From an uncultured Neomegalonema sp. (GTDB taxonomy: Bacteria; Pseudomonadota; Alphaproteobacteria; Rhodobacterales; Rhodobacteraceae), in contig CALHLW010000034.1 of NCBI GenBank assembly GCA_938034615.1, positions 1-40,245 on the forward strand: DNA of 40,245 nucleotides, read 5' to 3'. Shown piece after piece: positions 15,477 through 24,376 of this stretch. The notes below the pieces were generated by a model. That model had not been told where the DNA came from. It worked only from the letters and a program-made list of their open reading frames with translations, and did not search any database. Position 1 is the first letter of the stretch. Every line of letters begins with the position of its first letter. A program made the position numbers and the translations under genes.

Positions 15477-16463
15477 ATGGAAAAGCTTAGCAATACGATT
15501 CTGGTCACGGGCGGGTGCGGTTTCATCGGAACCCATCTCTGTCACGCGCTGGTTAACGCCGGGCAAAAGGTGCGTATTCTTGACGATCTCTCCTCCGGCA
15601 AGGCGGCGGGCATTCCCGAAAACGCTGATCTCATCGTGGGCGACGTGGCCGATGCACAGGCCGTGGCCGATGCTGTTGAGGGCGTCGATGGCGTGATCCA
15701 TCTGGCCGCCATTGCCTCGGTCGAGCTGTGCAACAAGGCCTGGGTCCGCTCTCACCGCACGAATCTGACCGGAACCCTGACGGTGATGGAGGCCGCGCGC
15801 GATGCGGCCAATCCGGCACTCCCCGTCGTCTGGGCCTCCTCCGCCGCGATCTATGGCGCGGCGCGCACGCTGCCGATCAACGAGCGCACGGTGCCTTCGC
15901 CAATGTCGCCCTATGGAGCTGACAAGCTGGGCGGTGAGCAGCATGGTCTGGCGGCGGCGGATATCTTCGGTGTCGCCAATACCGCGTTGCGTTTCTTCAA
16001 CGTGTACGGGCCAGGGCAAGACCCCCATTCCCCATATTCCGGCGTGATTTCGATCTTTGCGGAGCGGCTCGCGAACGGGCTGGCCATCACCATCAATGGC
16101 GACGGCCAGCAGACCCGCGATTTCGTTTATGTCGGCGATGTCGTCCGCGCCCTCATGGCATCACTCGACCGGCTCCAGCGCCGTCAGCGGCTCGATCAGC
16201 CCGCGAGTTTCGACGCGATCAACGTCTGCACGGGCCACGCCGTCACGGTCGCGACCCTCGCGGAAACGCTGCGTACACTCACCGGCTCGACGGCGACCAT
16301 CGCCAACGGCCCGCCCCGCGACGGCGATATCCGCGATTCAGTGGGTGATCCTTCGAAGATGCAGCGGCTCCTTGGCCTCCGCGCGGAAACATCGCTTCAG
16401 GACGGGCTGCGAGTCTTGATCGGGACGCCGGGTGCGGCCCGTCGGATGGAAACCGGGACATGA
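15477..16463 (+). CDS. NAD-dependent epimerase/dehydratase (UDP-glucose 4-epimerase-like)
   Basis: This is an extended short-chain dehydrogenase, the fold of GalE and WbpP-type UDP-sugar 4-epimerases. The NAD motif is TGGCGFIG (near residue 11; the usual alanine is a cysteine), then HLAAIASVELC, the catalytic Ser in WASSAAIYG (near 119), the YxxxK pair in SPYGADKLGGE (near 145), and TALRFFNVYGPGQDP. It is 328 residues long. It is transcribed away from glmU-glmS, which supply UDP-GlcNAc, so a UDP-GlcNAc 4-epimerase role is an attractive guess. The sequence alone does not fix which UDP-sugar is used. Confidence 0.85.
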   Translation: MEKLSNTILVTGGCGFIGTHLCHALVNAGQKVRILDDLSSGKAAGIPENADLIVGDVADAQAVADAVEGVDGVIHLAAIASVELCNKAWVRSHRTNLTGTLTVMEAARDAANPALPVVWASSAAIYGAARTLPINERTVPSPMSPYGADKLGGEQHGLAAADIFGVANTALRFFNVYGPGQDPHSPYSGVISIFAERLANGLAITINGDGQQTRDFVYVGDVVRALMASLDRLQRRQRLDQPASFDAINVCTGHAVTVATLAETLRTLTGSTATIANGPPRDGDIRDSVGDPSKMQRLLGLRAETSLQDGLRVLIGTPGAARRMETGT

Positions 16464-16540
16464 CGCCTGATTCATTGAATGGCAGGATCATCGCGTTACG
16501 GTAATATATCGACGTGACATCGCAACCGGATTCCTGACCC

Positions 16541-17746
16541 ATGAGCATGACCATCACCGGAGAATGGCTGATCGCCGCTGAAACCCGTGCCGTCCTCGAC
16601 GCCCTGTCGGCAGGCGGGGCGCTGCCACGTTTCGTTGGTGGCTGCGTGCGTGATGCGCTGATCGGGCGGACAGTGCGCGATATCGATATCGCCGTGGATA
16701 TCCCGCCGGAGGAAACGGTTGCGGCGCTCGAAGCAACCGGTCTGCGGGCCATTCCGACCGGGATCGAGCATGGCACGATCACGGCGGTCTCAGGCAAGCG
16801 CACCTTCGAGATCACATCGCTCCGGCAGGACCGCGAAACCGACGGACGCCATGCGACGGTCGAATTCACGAAGGACTGGACCCTCGACGCCTCGCGCCGG
16901 GATTTCACGATGAACGCGCTCTATGCCGAAGGTGACGGCACGGTGGTCGATGTTCTCGGCACGGGCCTCGGCGATCTGAATGCGCGGCGGGTGCGGTTTA
17001 TCGGTTCGGCAAACGCGCGGATTCAGGAGGATTACCTGCGAATCCTGCGCCTCTTCCGCTTCCACGCCTGGTACGGAAAAGGCGATATGGAGCCGGATGC
17101 GCTGGTCGCCTGTGCCGGTCTTGCCGGGGGCATATCGGGCCTGTCCCATGAGCGGATCGGGGCCGAGATGTTGAAACTGCTGGCCGCGCCTCATCCCGAG
17201 GTTGCGGTCGATATGATGGCCCAGACCGGCGTGCTGTCTAAGGCGCTGCCCTTTGCGGAGGGCGTCCCTCCCATGGCCGCGCTCGTCGCGGCGGAGGGGC
17301 GGATCGGCGTGTCGGCGGAAGCGATCCGGCGGCTGGCTCTCCTGACCGGCAAGACCGATGCGGTCATGGCAGGCCGCGCACTGCGCCTCTCGAACGAGCA
17401 GATGAAAGCGCTGCGCCAGCGCGCCCCACTCGATTACGAGATCGACGATGCCCCCAGCGCCCGTCGCGCAGGCTACGAACGCGGCGAAGCGGCGGCACGC
17501 GACCTGCTGCTGCTGCGTGCAGCGCGGACAGGCGAGCCGATCAACACGCGTCTCGTCTCGATGGTCATGGACGGAGCCGCCTCCGAATTCCCCGTCTCCG
17601 CCCGCGACCTCATGGCCCTCGGGATGGAGCCGGGACCGGAGATCGGCGAGGCCCTGAGCCGCATCGAACGCGACTGGATCGAGAGCGATTTCACGCTGGA
17701 TCGGGGGACGTTGCTGTCGGGGCTGGCGGGTCGAAAAAGCGCCTGA
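16541..17746 (+). CDS. cca: CCA tRNA nucleotidyltransferase / poly(A) polymerase family
   Basis: This class II nucleotidyltransferase adds or repairs the CCA end of tRNA. Visible: the head-domain motif RFVGGCVRDALIG (near residues 30-42) followed by RDIDIAVD with the two metal-binding aspartates, then RRDFTMNALYAE (near 120), and EDYLRILRLFRFHAWYG (near 165), the neck helix. Length 401 is usual for the alphaproteobacterial form. It follows the epimerase gene by 77 bases and ends three bases from the convergent moaA stop. Distinguishing CCA addition from poly(A) polymerase needs phylogeny; the alphaproteobacterial context favours CCA. Confidence 0.9.
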   Translation: MSMTITGEWLIAAETRAVLDALSAGGALPRFVGGCVRDALIGRTVRDIDIAVDIPPEETVAALEATGLRAIPTGIEHGTITAVSGKRTFEITSLRQDRETDGRHATVEFTKDWTLDASRRDFTMNALYAEGDGTVVDVLGTGLGDLNARRVRFIGSANARIQEDYLRILRLFRFHAWYGKGDMEPDALVACAGLAGGISGLSHERIGAEMLKLLAAPHPEVAVDMMAQTGVLSKALPFAEGVPPMAALVAAEGRIGVSAEAIRRLALLTGKTDAVMAGRALRLSNEQMKALRQRAPLDYEIDDAPSARRAGYERGEAAARDLLLLRAARTGEPINTRLVSMVMDGAASEFPVSARDLMALGMEPGPEIGEALSRIERDWIESDFTLDRGTLLSGLAGRKSA

Positions 17747-17749
17747 GGT

Positions 17750-18775
17750 CTACCCCCCTGTCACGCTCATATGTCGGGCCTTGACTTGTCCCTGCACGCC
17801 CTGCCGCGAGTAGTCGAAATCGTGGCCCTTTGGCTTGAGGGTGATCGCGTGGCGGATGGCGGCTTCCAGTACCGCCGGATCGTCGGATGACCGCATCGGC
17901 GCGCGCAAATCAGCGGAATGGTCTTGCCCGAGGCAGAGATACAGCATCCCGGTACAGGTCAGCCGCACCCGGTTACAGCTTTCACAGAAGTTGTGGGTCA
18001 GCGGAGTAATGAAGCCCAAGCGCCGACCGGTTTCGGCCACATCGAAATAGCGCGCGGGGCCACCGGTCTTGTGGCCGCTTTCGCTGATCGTCCAGCGTTC
18101 GGCGATCTTGGTCCGCACTTCCGTCAGGGGCCAGTACTGGCCCAACCGCTCCTGCTCTTCCATCTCACCCATGGGCATCACTTCTATGAAGGTCAGGTCG
18201 AGGTCTTCGGCACCCGCCCATTCGATCATGTCGTGGATTTCCGAATCGTTGAAATCCTTGATCGCCACGGCGTTAATCTTGACCGCCATTCCGGCCTTCT
18301 TCGCCGCCTCGATCCCGCGTAGCACCGCATCGAGCTTGCCCCAGCGGGTCACGCGCCCAAACTTCTCCGCATCCAGCGTATCGAGCGAGACATTGACCCG
18401 CCGCACCCCCGCATCGGCCAGCGCCTGTGCATGGCGCGCAAGCTGCGAGCCGTTGGTCGTGAGAGTCAGTTCCTCCAGCGCGCCGGTGCCGAGATGCCGC
18501 CCCATCCGGTCGAAGAACCACATGATATTGCGCCGGACCAGCGGCTCGCCGCCTGTAATGCGCAGCTTCTTGACGCCCAGATCGACGAAGGACGTGCAGA
18601 GCCGGTCCAGTTCCTCGAGCGTCAACAGATCGCGTTTCGGGAGGAACGTCATGTGTTCGGACATGCAATAGACGCAGCGGAAATCGCAGCGATCCGTGAC
18701 CGAAACGCGCAGATAATCGATGGTCCGTGCGAACGGATCAATCAGCGGGGCGCTCTGCGCGACGGGTGCATCCAT
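17750..18775 (-). CDS. moaA: GTP 3',8-cyclase MoaA (molybdenum cofactor biosynthesis)
   Basis: MoaA is a radical SAM enzyme that, with MoaC, converts GTP to cyclic pyranopterin monophosphate. The N-terminal radical SAM cluster motif is CDFRCVYC (near residues 29-36), followed by [19 protein letters not shown] and NVSLDTLD. The second Fe-S cluster cysteines are in [16 protein letters not shown] near 266-281, and the protein ends in the conserved double glycine. The track ORF starts at 18991; ATG 18775 is preceded by GGGAGG at eight bases and gives 341 residues, the expected length. No other moa or mob genes are visible here. Confidence 0.95.
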   Translation of the reverse strand: MDAPVAQSAPLIDPFARTIDYLRVSVTDRCDFRCVYCMSEHMTFLPKRDLLTLEELDRLCTSFVDLGVKKLRITGGEPLVRRNIMWFFDRMGRHLGTGALEELTLTTNGSQLARHAQALADAGVRRVNVSLDTLDAEKFGRVTRWGKLDAVLRGIEAAKKAGMAVKINAVAIKDFNDSEIHDMIEWAGAEDLDLTFIEVMPMGEMEEQERLGQYWPLTEVRTKIAERWTISESGHKTGGPARYFDVAETGRRLGFITPLTHNFCESCNRVRLTCTGMLYLCLGQDHSADLRAPMRSSDDPAVLEAAIRHAITLKPKGHDFDYSRQGVQGQVKARHMSVTGG

Positions 18776-18926
18776 GTGGTGGTCCTCCCAAACCAGAACA
18801 GGCAGCCTACGCATGTTCCGCAACGGGCGCAACGCGCAGGTGAGCGCCGCGACATCGTTGCCATGCACCGTTATCCTCCGCATAACCTGCGACCCTGTGC
18901 AAAGGCGACCAAGCGGAGGCCGGGAT

Positions 18927-19316
18927 ATGACGGGGATAGACCCGATTGCGGCGACGGGGGGTGTCGTGTGCTTCCTCATTGTCGCGTTCATCGGGATCAG
19001 ACTGCTGCGTCAGCGTAACGAGGGCGTTCCGGTGCGGGTTACCCTCGTGGAGAACAGGACCAATCTGGGCGGCGATGGGGTAAGCTTTTCCCCTGTCTTT
19101 CGTATCGAGGATGGCGAGCACGCCGGTACGATCATCGCCTCCCTGAACCGTATGCCCAAAGCGCATCGCTCTGGCAGTGGGATCCCGGCACGCTATGATC
19201 CGGCGAGCAACACGATCCACACCCGCCAATCCACGAAAAGCGACCTCTTCACCGCGCTTGCCTTCGCTCTGGTGGGCGTAATCCTTCTCATTGGTGCAGT
19301 GATAATCGGGCGATGA
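18927..19316 (+). CDS. Small membrane protein, DUF3592-like
   Basis: The frame in the track starts at 18720 but the first 69 codons are antisense to moaA. An ATG at 18927 with GGAGG seven bases upstream gives 129 residues. The product has a transmembrane segment at each end ([17 protein letters not shown] and [15 protein letters not shown]) flanking a soluble beta-rich part with [16 protein letters not shown], the arrangement of DUF3592 proteins. The function is unknown. It is divergent from moaA and followed by a GFA-family gene. The match to DUF3592 is from general pattern and is moderate. Confidence 0.65.
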   Translation: MTGIDPIAATGGVVCFLIVAFIGIRLLRQRNEGVPVRVTLVENRTNLGGDGVSFSPVFRIEDGEHAGTIIASLNRMPKAHRSGSGIPARYDPASNTIHTRQSTKSDLFTALAFALVGVILLIGAVIIGR

Positions 19317-19426
19317 ACGCGGCTCATCCCGATCTGTTCCGGGCCGATGCGACGTTTCGGTTGAAATACTGTCCTGTCCTTCAATAGGGTCGCGGCGGCA
19401 CCAATGCCAGATACGAAGGAAAGCCG

Positions 19427-19834
19427 ATGCCCAAACTTACCGGAAAATGCCTCTGCGGCGAAATCTCGTTCGAGGCCGATGGCGAGGTGCCGGTCATGGC
19501 GAATTGCCATTGTACCGACTGTCGCCAGTCCACGGGCAGCGCCTATGCCACGCTGATGTTCATGAAAGAGGGCGACATCAAGATAACCGGCACCCCGAAG
19601 ACCTTCCAGCACAGCTCGGATGCCGGGACCACGATGACCAAGCATTTCTGTGGCAATTGCGGAACGCCGCTGTTCACGCAGAATTCGGCTCGCGAAGGAA
19701 TGCTCGGCCTGCGCGCCGGTCTCATCAACGAACACGCGGAATTCGCTCCAAAGGTGAATGTCTATACGTCGAGCAAGATGAACGCGACCGTCCTAGACGA
19801 AGGGCTTAAGGCCTTCGAGAAGATGCCGGGTTAA
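19427..19834 (+). CDS. GFA-family zinc protein (glutathione-dependent formaldehyde-activating-like)
   Basis: The GFA/CENP-V fold binds zinc through conserved cysteines. Here they appear in GKCLCGEISFE (residues 7-17), ANCHCTDCRQSTGSAYA (near 25-41) and HFCGNCGTPLF (near 82). The length, 135 residues, is normal for single-domain members. Named members bind glutathione and have been linked to formaldehyde, but most are uncharacterised, so no reaction is assigned. The start MPKLTGKC follows a weak AAGGAAAG ribosome site. A hairpin terminator candidate follows directly. Confidence 0.85.
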   Translation: MPKLTGKCLCGEISFEADGEVPVMANCHCTDCRQSTGSAYATLMFMKEGDIKITGTPKTFQHSSDAGTTMTKHFCGNCGTPLFTQNSAREGMLGLRAGLINEHAEFAPKVNVYTSSKMNATVLDEGLKAFEKMPG

Positions 19835-19840
19835 GCCGAT

Positions 19841-19877
19841 TCAACCTCCAGAGGCGTTTTCCGGCTTTGGAGGTTGA
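19841..19877 (+). terminator. Probable rho-independent terminator after the GFA gene
   Basis: TCAACCTCCA (19841-19850) and TGGAGGTTGA (19868-19877) form a perfect 10-base stem with a 17-base loop that can partly pair internally, followed by TCTTCATATTT. It lies six bases after the GFA stop codon. The tract after the stem is only moderately U-rich. Confidence 0.55.
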
Positions 19878-19996
19878 TCTTCATATTTCACCGACCTCGC
19901 TCCCGTCACGATATCCGTGTCGGACCGCAATCGGACCAAGCGCCGCTTGTCGCCGCGTGGTCCCTGCCCTATCAGAAGGGGAGAAGGAGACTTCCG

Positions 19997-20128
19997 ATGC
20001 GTGCGATCCTGTCCGTTCTGATCCTGAGCCTTGCCCTGTCCGCTTGCGGGCGCAAGGGCGATTTGCAACCGCCACCGGGTTCTTCCGCCGCGCCGGAACA
20101 GCCCGCCAAGACCCGCACCCTCTTCTGA
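19997..20128 (+). CDS. Small LptM-like lipoprotein upstream of lysA
   Basis: A 43-residue lipoprotein beginning MRAILSVLILSLALSACGRK: a signal peptide with the lipobox LSAC, then CGRKGDLQPPP, the CGxKGxL motif of the LptM/YifL family. LptM in E. coli helps mature the LPS transport complex LptDE in the outer membrane. The track start at 19874 is too far upstream; ATG 19997 has AAGGAGA six bases before it. lysA begins nine bases after the stop, the same gene order as in many proteobacteria. The short proline-rich tail is typical. The LptM function here is inferred from motif and context. Confidence 0.8.
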   Translation: MRAILSVLILSLALSACGRKGDLQPPPGSSAAPEQPAKTRTLF

Positions 20129-20137
20129 GCATACCCC

Positions 20138-21409
20138 ATGGATCACTTCCTCTACCGTGACGGCGCACTCCACGCCGAGGATGTCGCGATTGCGGCCCTC
20201 GCCAGCGACGTCAGCACGCCCTTCTACTGCTATTCCACCGCCACGCTGGAGCGCCATTTCACCGTCTTTTCCGATGGACTGAAACCGCTCGATCCGCTGG
20301 TCTGCTATGCGGTGAAAGCGAACTCGAATCTGGCGGTTCTGGCCACCCTCGCCCGCCTCGGTGCCGGAGCAGATGTCGTTTCCGAGGGCGAATTTCGCCG
20401 CGCGCTCGCCGCCGGGATACCGGGCGAAAAGATCATCTTTTCCGGCGTCGGCAAGACGAAGGATGAGTTGGCTTTTGCGCTCGACAACGATGTGCGCCAG
20501 ATCAACGTCGAATCCGAACCCGAACTCGACGCGCTGAATGACGTCGCCGTTTCTATGGGGGTTCGAGCGCCCGTTTCCTTCCGCGTTAACCCGGATGTGG
20601 ACGCCAAGACCCATGAGAAGATCAGCACCGGCAAGGCCGAGAACAAGTTCGGCATCGCCTATGACGACGCCCCGCGCATCTATGCCCGTGCCGCCGCCAT
20701 GCCGGGGATCGAGGTGGTCGGCATCGACATGCATATCGGGTCGCAACTGACCGATCTGGAGCCGTTCCGCGAAGCCTATACCCGGATGCGCGCGCTGGTC
20801 GAACGGCTGGAGGCGGAGGGCATCCCCGTCCCCCGGCTCGATATCGGCGGGGGTCTCGGTGTGCCGTATGAACGCACCAACGAGATGCCCCCGCTCCCGA
20901 CCGATTACGGCAAGGTGGTGCAGGAGGTTTTTGCGGGCTGGGAAGACCGCGAGTTCGAGTGCGAGCCGGGCCGGTTGATCGCCGCCAATGCGGGTATTCT
21001 CGTGTCGCAAGTCATCTATGTGAAGCAATCGGGAGACCGCCGCTTTCTCATCCTCGATGCCGCGATGAACGATCTTATCCGCCCTGCCCTTTACGACGCC
21101 TATCACGATATCGTGCCCGTCATCGAACCGGCACCCGGCACCCCGACCTATGAATACGACGTGGTCGGCCCCATCTGCGAGAGCGGAGACACCTTTGCCA
21201 AGGCCCGCGCGCTGCCTGAGATGAGGGCCGGTGATCTTGTCGCCTTCCGCAGTGCCGGAGCCTATGGCGCGGTCATGTCGTCAGAATACAATACGAGGCC
21301 GCTGGCCCCCGAAGTGATCGTCAGGGGCGACGATTTCGCCCTTGCACGTCCACGCCCCACATATGACGATATGTTAGGGAAGGATCGGATACCCGATTGG
21401 TTGGGGTAG
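20138..21409 (+). CDS. lysA: Diaminopimelate decarboxylase
   Basis: LysA is a PLP enzyme that decarboxylates meso-diaminopimelate to lysine. The PLP lysine is in CYAVKANSN (near residue 57), with GADVVSEGEFRRA, the HIGSQLTD segment (near 202), GGGLGVPY (near 238) and the C-terminal active site CESGDTFA and SAGAYGAVMSSEYN. The length of 423 is typical. It probably shares a transcript with the upstream small lipoprotein gene. The long ORF on the opposite strand at 19841-21106 is only its mirror image. Confidence 0.97.
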   Translation: MDHFLYRDGALHAEDVAIAALASDVSTPFYCYSTATLERHFTVFSDGLKPLDPLVCYAVKANSNLAVLATLARLGAGADVVSEGEFRRALAAGIPGEKIIFSGVGKTKDELAFALDNDVRQINVESEPELDALNDVAVSMGVRAPVSFRVNPDVDAKTHEKISTGKAENKFGIAYDDAPRIYARAAAMPGIEVVGIDMHIGSQLTDLEPFREAYTRMRALVERLEAEGIPVPRLDIGGGLGVPYERTNEMPPLPTDYGKVVQEVFAGWEDREFECEPGRLIAANAGILVSQVIYVKQSGDRRFLILDAAMNDLIRPALYDAYHDIVPVIEPAPGTPTYEYDVVGPICESGDTFAKARALPEMRAGDLVAFRSAGAYGAVMSSEYNTRPLAPEVIVRGDDFALARPRPTYDDMLGKDRIPDWLG

Positions 21410-21437
21410 CCACTCCGCTCCCCGCGAGGAGACACGT

Positions 21438-24101
21438 ATGACGACGACCCGAGATTCGCAGGCAGGCTTGCCCCCCGCCCTCACGCGCAAGGTTTCCGCC
21501 ACCCGGCGGACGATCTGGGTCGAGCGGGTCGTGCGCGCGTTCTGGCCGCTCTGGTGCATCGCGCTGCTGGCCCTCGCGCTCTATATTCTCGACGTCTTCT
21601 TCGCTCTGCTCGGTATATGGGGGATGGTTCTGATCGCCGCCCTTGGTGTGGCTACGCTTGCCACCCTCATCTACGGCTTCCGCATCCTCAGCCGCCCCAC
21701 CCGCGCCGATGCCATGCGCCGCCTCGATGAAAGCATCGGCAGTCGCGCGGTCACGATGCTCGACGAGGAAATCGCGGTCGGACGCGGCGAAGGCGATGCC
21801 GAAATCCTCTGGCGCGCCCACCGCGAGAGGGTTGCGAAACAGGCATCCGAGGCCCGCTCGCCCTATGCCGATCTACGCCTCGCCCCGTTCGACCCGTGGA
21901 ACCTTCGCTTTGCCGCAATCGGCATCCTCCTCGCCGCTTTCGGCTTCGCTAAGGTTGGCGGAGCCGACCGCATCGCAGCCCTGCTCGACCCCACGCCCCC
22001 CGCCGCCGAGGCCGCGACGCTGGCACCCGCGCTGGAGGCATGGGCCGCCCCGCCCCCCTATACCGGAGCCGCGCCGATCTATCTGACGGAGAAGGACGGC
22101 GAGACGATCAGCATCCCCACCGGCTCGATCCTCACCCTGCGCGCCAGTGGTATAGCGGAAGCGCCTGTGCTGACCGGATTGGGCGAGGAGGTATTCACCG
22201 AGGAAGCGGCGGGCATCTACGGTTTCTCGCGCGAATTGACCGATGATACCGATATCGCCGTCCTCTTCGGCGAAAACCCGCAGGCAGACTGGGCCTTCAC
22301 CATCACCCCCGACCTGCCTCCCGAGGCCGAAATCGCCGAAGCCCCCGAACCCACCGCAGAGCGTGGCCTAGGCTTTTCGTATCTCGGCAAGGACGATTAC
22401 GGCATCGTCTCCGCCCGAACCTCCATCATTGCCGACCGCAGCGACATGGACAATCCGCCCGAGGAAATCGACGCTCCCATCGACCTCGAACTCGGCGTCT
22501 TCACCGGCTATGCGGATGCCCCCGAACCGGTAGGTTTCGAAGAAGATTTCACCGAGCATCCACTGGCCGGATCGCCCGTCCAGATGGTCATCACCGTCGA
22601 GGATGCGGCAGAACAGACCGGCGACTCGGAAGTGATCCGCTTTACCCTCCCCGCCCGTATCTTCACCGAACCAATGGCGATGGCCCTGATCGAACAGCGC
22701 CGCGCCTTTGCATGGGATATCCGGCGGGCATGGGACGTGCTCGACCTGCTCGAAGCCGTCACCGACTACCCGGACGACTATTTCACGGACTCCAAGGCCG
22801 CCCTGATGACGACGAGCGCTATCAAGCGTCTCACCTACGCCCTCGAACAGGACCGCGTGACCGATGAGCGTGAAGATATCCTCGACCTGTTGTGGCAGGC
22901 GGCGCTCCGGCTCGAAGAAGGCGACCTGTCGGACGAGCTGGAACAGCTTCGTGCCGCCCAGCGACGGCTCAAGGAAGCGCTCGAACGCGGGGCCTCAGAC
23001 GAGGAAATCGAGCGTCTTATGGACGAAATGCGTCAGGCCATGCGCAACTACCTCGACGAAATGACCCGTCAGGCGATGCGCGACCAGCAGAACGGTCAGC
23101 AACAGCAGGGTCAACAGCAACAGCAGCAGTCCCTCTCCCGCGAAGACCTCGAACGGATGCTTGACCAGATGGAGCAATCGGCCAAGGACGGCGCGCGCGA
23201 GCAGGCCGAACAGATGCTCTCCATGCTCGGTCAGATGCTCGAAAACCTGCAAATGGGCCAGAACCAGAGCGGTCAGGGCGGCGAACAGCAACAACAGGAA
23301 CAGGCGCTTCAGGACATGATGCGCCGCCAGCAGGATCTCGCCGACGAAACCTTTCGCGAATTGCAGGAAGGCATGGAAAACCGTCAGCAGAACCGCCCCG
23401 GTCAGGGTCAGAATGGCGAACAACAGCAACCCGGTCAGGGGCAGGGCCAACAGGGTCAGCAACCGCAGGGCCAGCAGGGTCAGGGCCAGTCCGGCCAAGG
23501 CAACCAACGCGGACAGGGCCAGCGCGGCGAAGATGGCGAAAACGGACAGGGTCGCGGTCAGGGCAACGAATTCGGCCAGCAAGGCCAAGGCGGAAACCAA
23601 CGCAGCGGTCAGGGCCTCTCACGCTCACAGGAAGGTCTTCGCGGCGAACTCGACGGGATGATCCCGAACCTGCCCGGTGAAGGCGATGCCGCCGATGCGC
23701 TGGGGCAGGCCGAGCGCGATATGGAAGCGGCGCGCGACCGTCTCGGCGAAGGCGATCTCAATTCGGCCCTCGACGATCAGGCCCGTGCCCTCGACCGACT
23801 GCGCGAAGGCGCACAGGCATTGGCCGAAGAAGGCCGCCGTGAAGCGCAGGAAAGCGGACAAGGGCAGGAGAACGGACGCGGTGGCCGCGCCGATACCGGC
23901 TCGAACCCTGACGAGCTCGATCCCTTCGGTCGCGTGGGCCGCACCTTCGGCCCCGATGACGGCAAGGGCGTCGAAGTCCCCGGCGAACGCTCCCGCAACC
24001 GCGCGCAGGAAATCCAGCGCGAAATCCGCCGCCGACAAGGCGAACGCGCCCGTCCCGAACAGGAACGTGACTACCTCGACCGGCTACAGGATCGTTTCTG
24101 A
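21438..24101 (+). CDS. TIGR02302/DUF4175 family membrane protein with Gln/Gly-rich coiled region
   Basis: This 887-residue protein matches an alphaproteobacterial family of unknown function found after lysA. Seen in order: two membrane helices near residues 37-85 (WCIALLALALYILDVFFAL and MVLIAALGVATLATLIYG), a third near 158-172, an extended beta-rich region to about 400, a long charged helical part with EDILDLLWQAALRLEEGDL and DEMRQAMRNYLDEMTRQAMR, then a Gln/Gly repeat tract of about 180 residues, and a charged tail ending DYLDRLQDRF. It starts with a GCGAGGAG site. It is probably anchored in the inner membrane with a long extracytoplasmic domain. Function unknown. Confidence 0.85.
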   Translation: MTTTRDSQAGLPPALTRKVSATRRTIWVERVVRAFWPLWCIALLALALYILDVFFALLGIWGMVLIAALGVATLATLIYGFRILSRPTRADAMRRLDESIGSRAVTMLDEEIAVGRGEGDAEILWRAHRERVAKQASEARSPYADLRLAPFDPWNLRFAAIGILLAAFGFAKVGGADRIAALLDPTPPAAEAATLAPALEAWAAPPPYTGAAPIYLTEKDGETISIPTGSILTLRASGIAEAPVLTGLGEEVFTEEAAGIYGFSRELTDDTDIAVLFGENPQADWAFTITPDLPPEAEIAEAPEPTAERGLGFSYLGKDDYGIVSARTSIIADRSDMDNPPEEIDAPIDLELGVFTGYADAPEPVGFEEDFTEHPLAGSPVQMVITVEDAAEQTGDSEVIRFTLPARIFTEPMAMALIEQRRAFAWDIRRAWDVLDLLEAVTDYPDDYFTDSKAALMTTSAIKRLTYALEQDRVTDEREDILDLLWQAALRLEEGDLSDELEQLRAAQRRLKEALERGASDEEIERLMDEMRQAMRNYLDEMTRQAMRDQQNGQQQQGQQQQQQSLSREDLERMLDQMEQSAKDGAREQAEQMLSMLGQMLENLQMGQNQSGQGGEQQQQEQALQDMMRRQQDLADETFRELQEGMENRQQNRPGQGQNGEQQQPGQGQGQQGQQPQGQQGQGQSGQGNQRGQGQRGEDGENGQGRGQGNEFGQQGQGGNQRSGQGLSRSQEGLRGELDGMIPNLPGEGDAADALGQAERDMEAARDRLGEGDLNSALDDQARALDRLREGAQALAEEGRREAQESGQGQENGRGGRADTGSNPDELDPFGRVGRTFGPDDGKGVEVPGERSRNRAQEIQREIRRRQGERARPEQERDYLDRLQDRF
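23082..23631 (+). repeat. Low-complexity Gln/Gly codon repeat inside the TIGR02302 gene
   Basis: The coding stretch consists of imperfect short units such as GGTCAGGGC, CAGCAGGGTCAG and CAACAGCAACAG, encoding runs of Gln, Gly and some Asn/Arg. The units are in frame and the ORF stays open throughout. Such tracts are prone to length change by slippage, so the length may vary between strains. Confidence 0.8.
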
Positions 24102-24269
24102 TAACAGTGAGACTTGAAAGGCACCTTTCCTGCCCCGCACTCGATGCGAGGCCACTTCGGGCCAATGAACCTTGATGGCGACAGGCCCCGCAGCAAGTGC
24201 GTAGCAGGAAAAAGATCAGATCATGCGCTATGTGGGCACAATAGCCGCGACGTCAACGGCAGGGCGAAA

Positions 24270-24294
24270 GGCGGCAAAAGTAATCTTTTCCGCC
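24270..24294 (+). terminator. Hairpin in the 275-base gap after the TIGR02302 gene
   Basis: GGCGG-C-AAAAG (24270-24280) pairs with CTTTT-CCGCC (24285-24294) around a TAAT loop with one bulged C. It sits about 170 bases after the TIGR02302 stop and about 80 before the next gene, without a U-run. It may be a terminator or part of the leader of the next gene. Nothing else definite was seen in the gap 24102-24376. Confidence 0.35.
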
Positions 24295-24376
24295 CGGATT
24301 TATAGACTCTGTGGGCCCTTTTTCGCATCATTCGTGTCGATGCGGGCAGTCAAAGCCTGCCAACAGGGAGAAACGC

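Noticed and set aside
19841-21106. 421-residue minus-strand ORF opposite lysA
   Set aside because: It mirrors the lysA reading frame in a GC-rich gene, shows no family motif, and lysA on the other strand is unmistakable.
23082-23631. CRISPR-like or tandem repeat array
   Set aside because: The repeats are short, irregular and in frame, coding for Gln/Gly in an intact gene, with no spacers.
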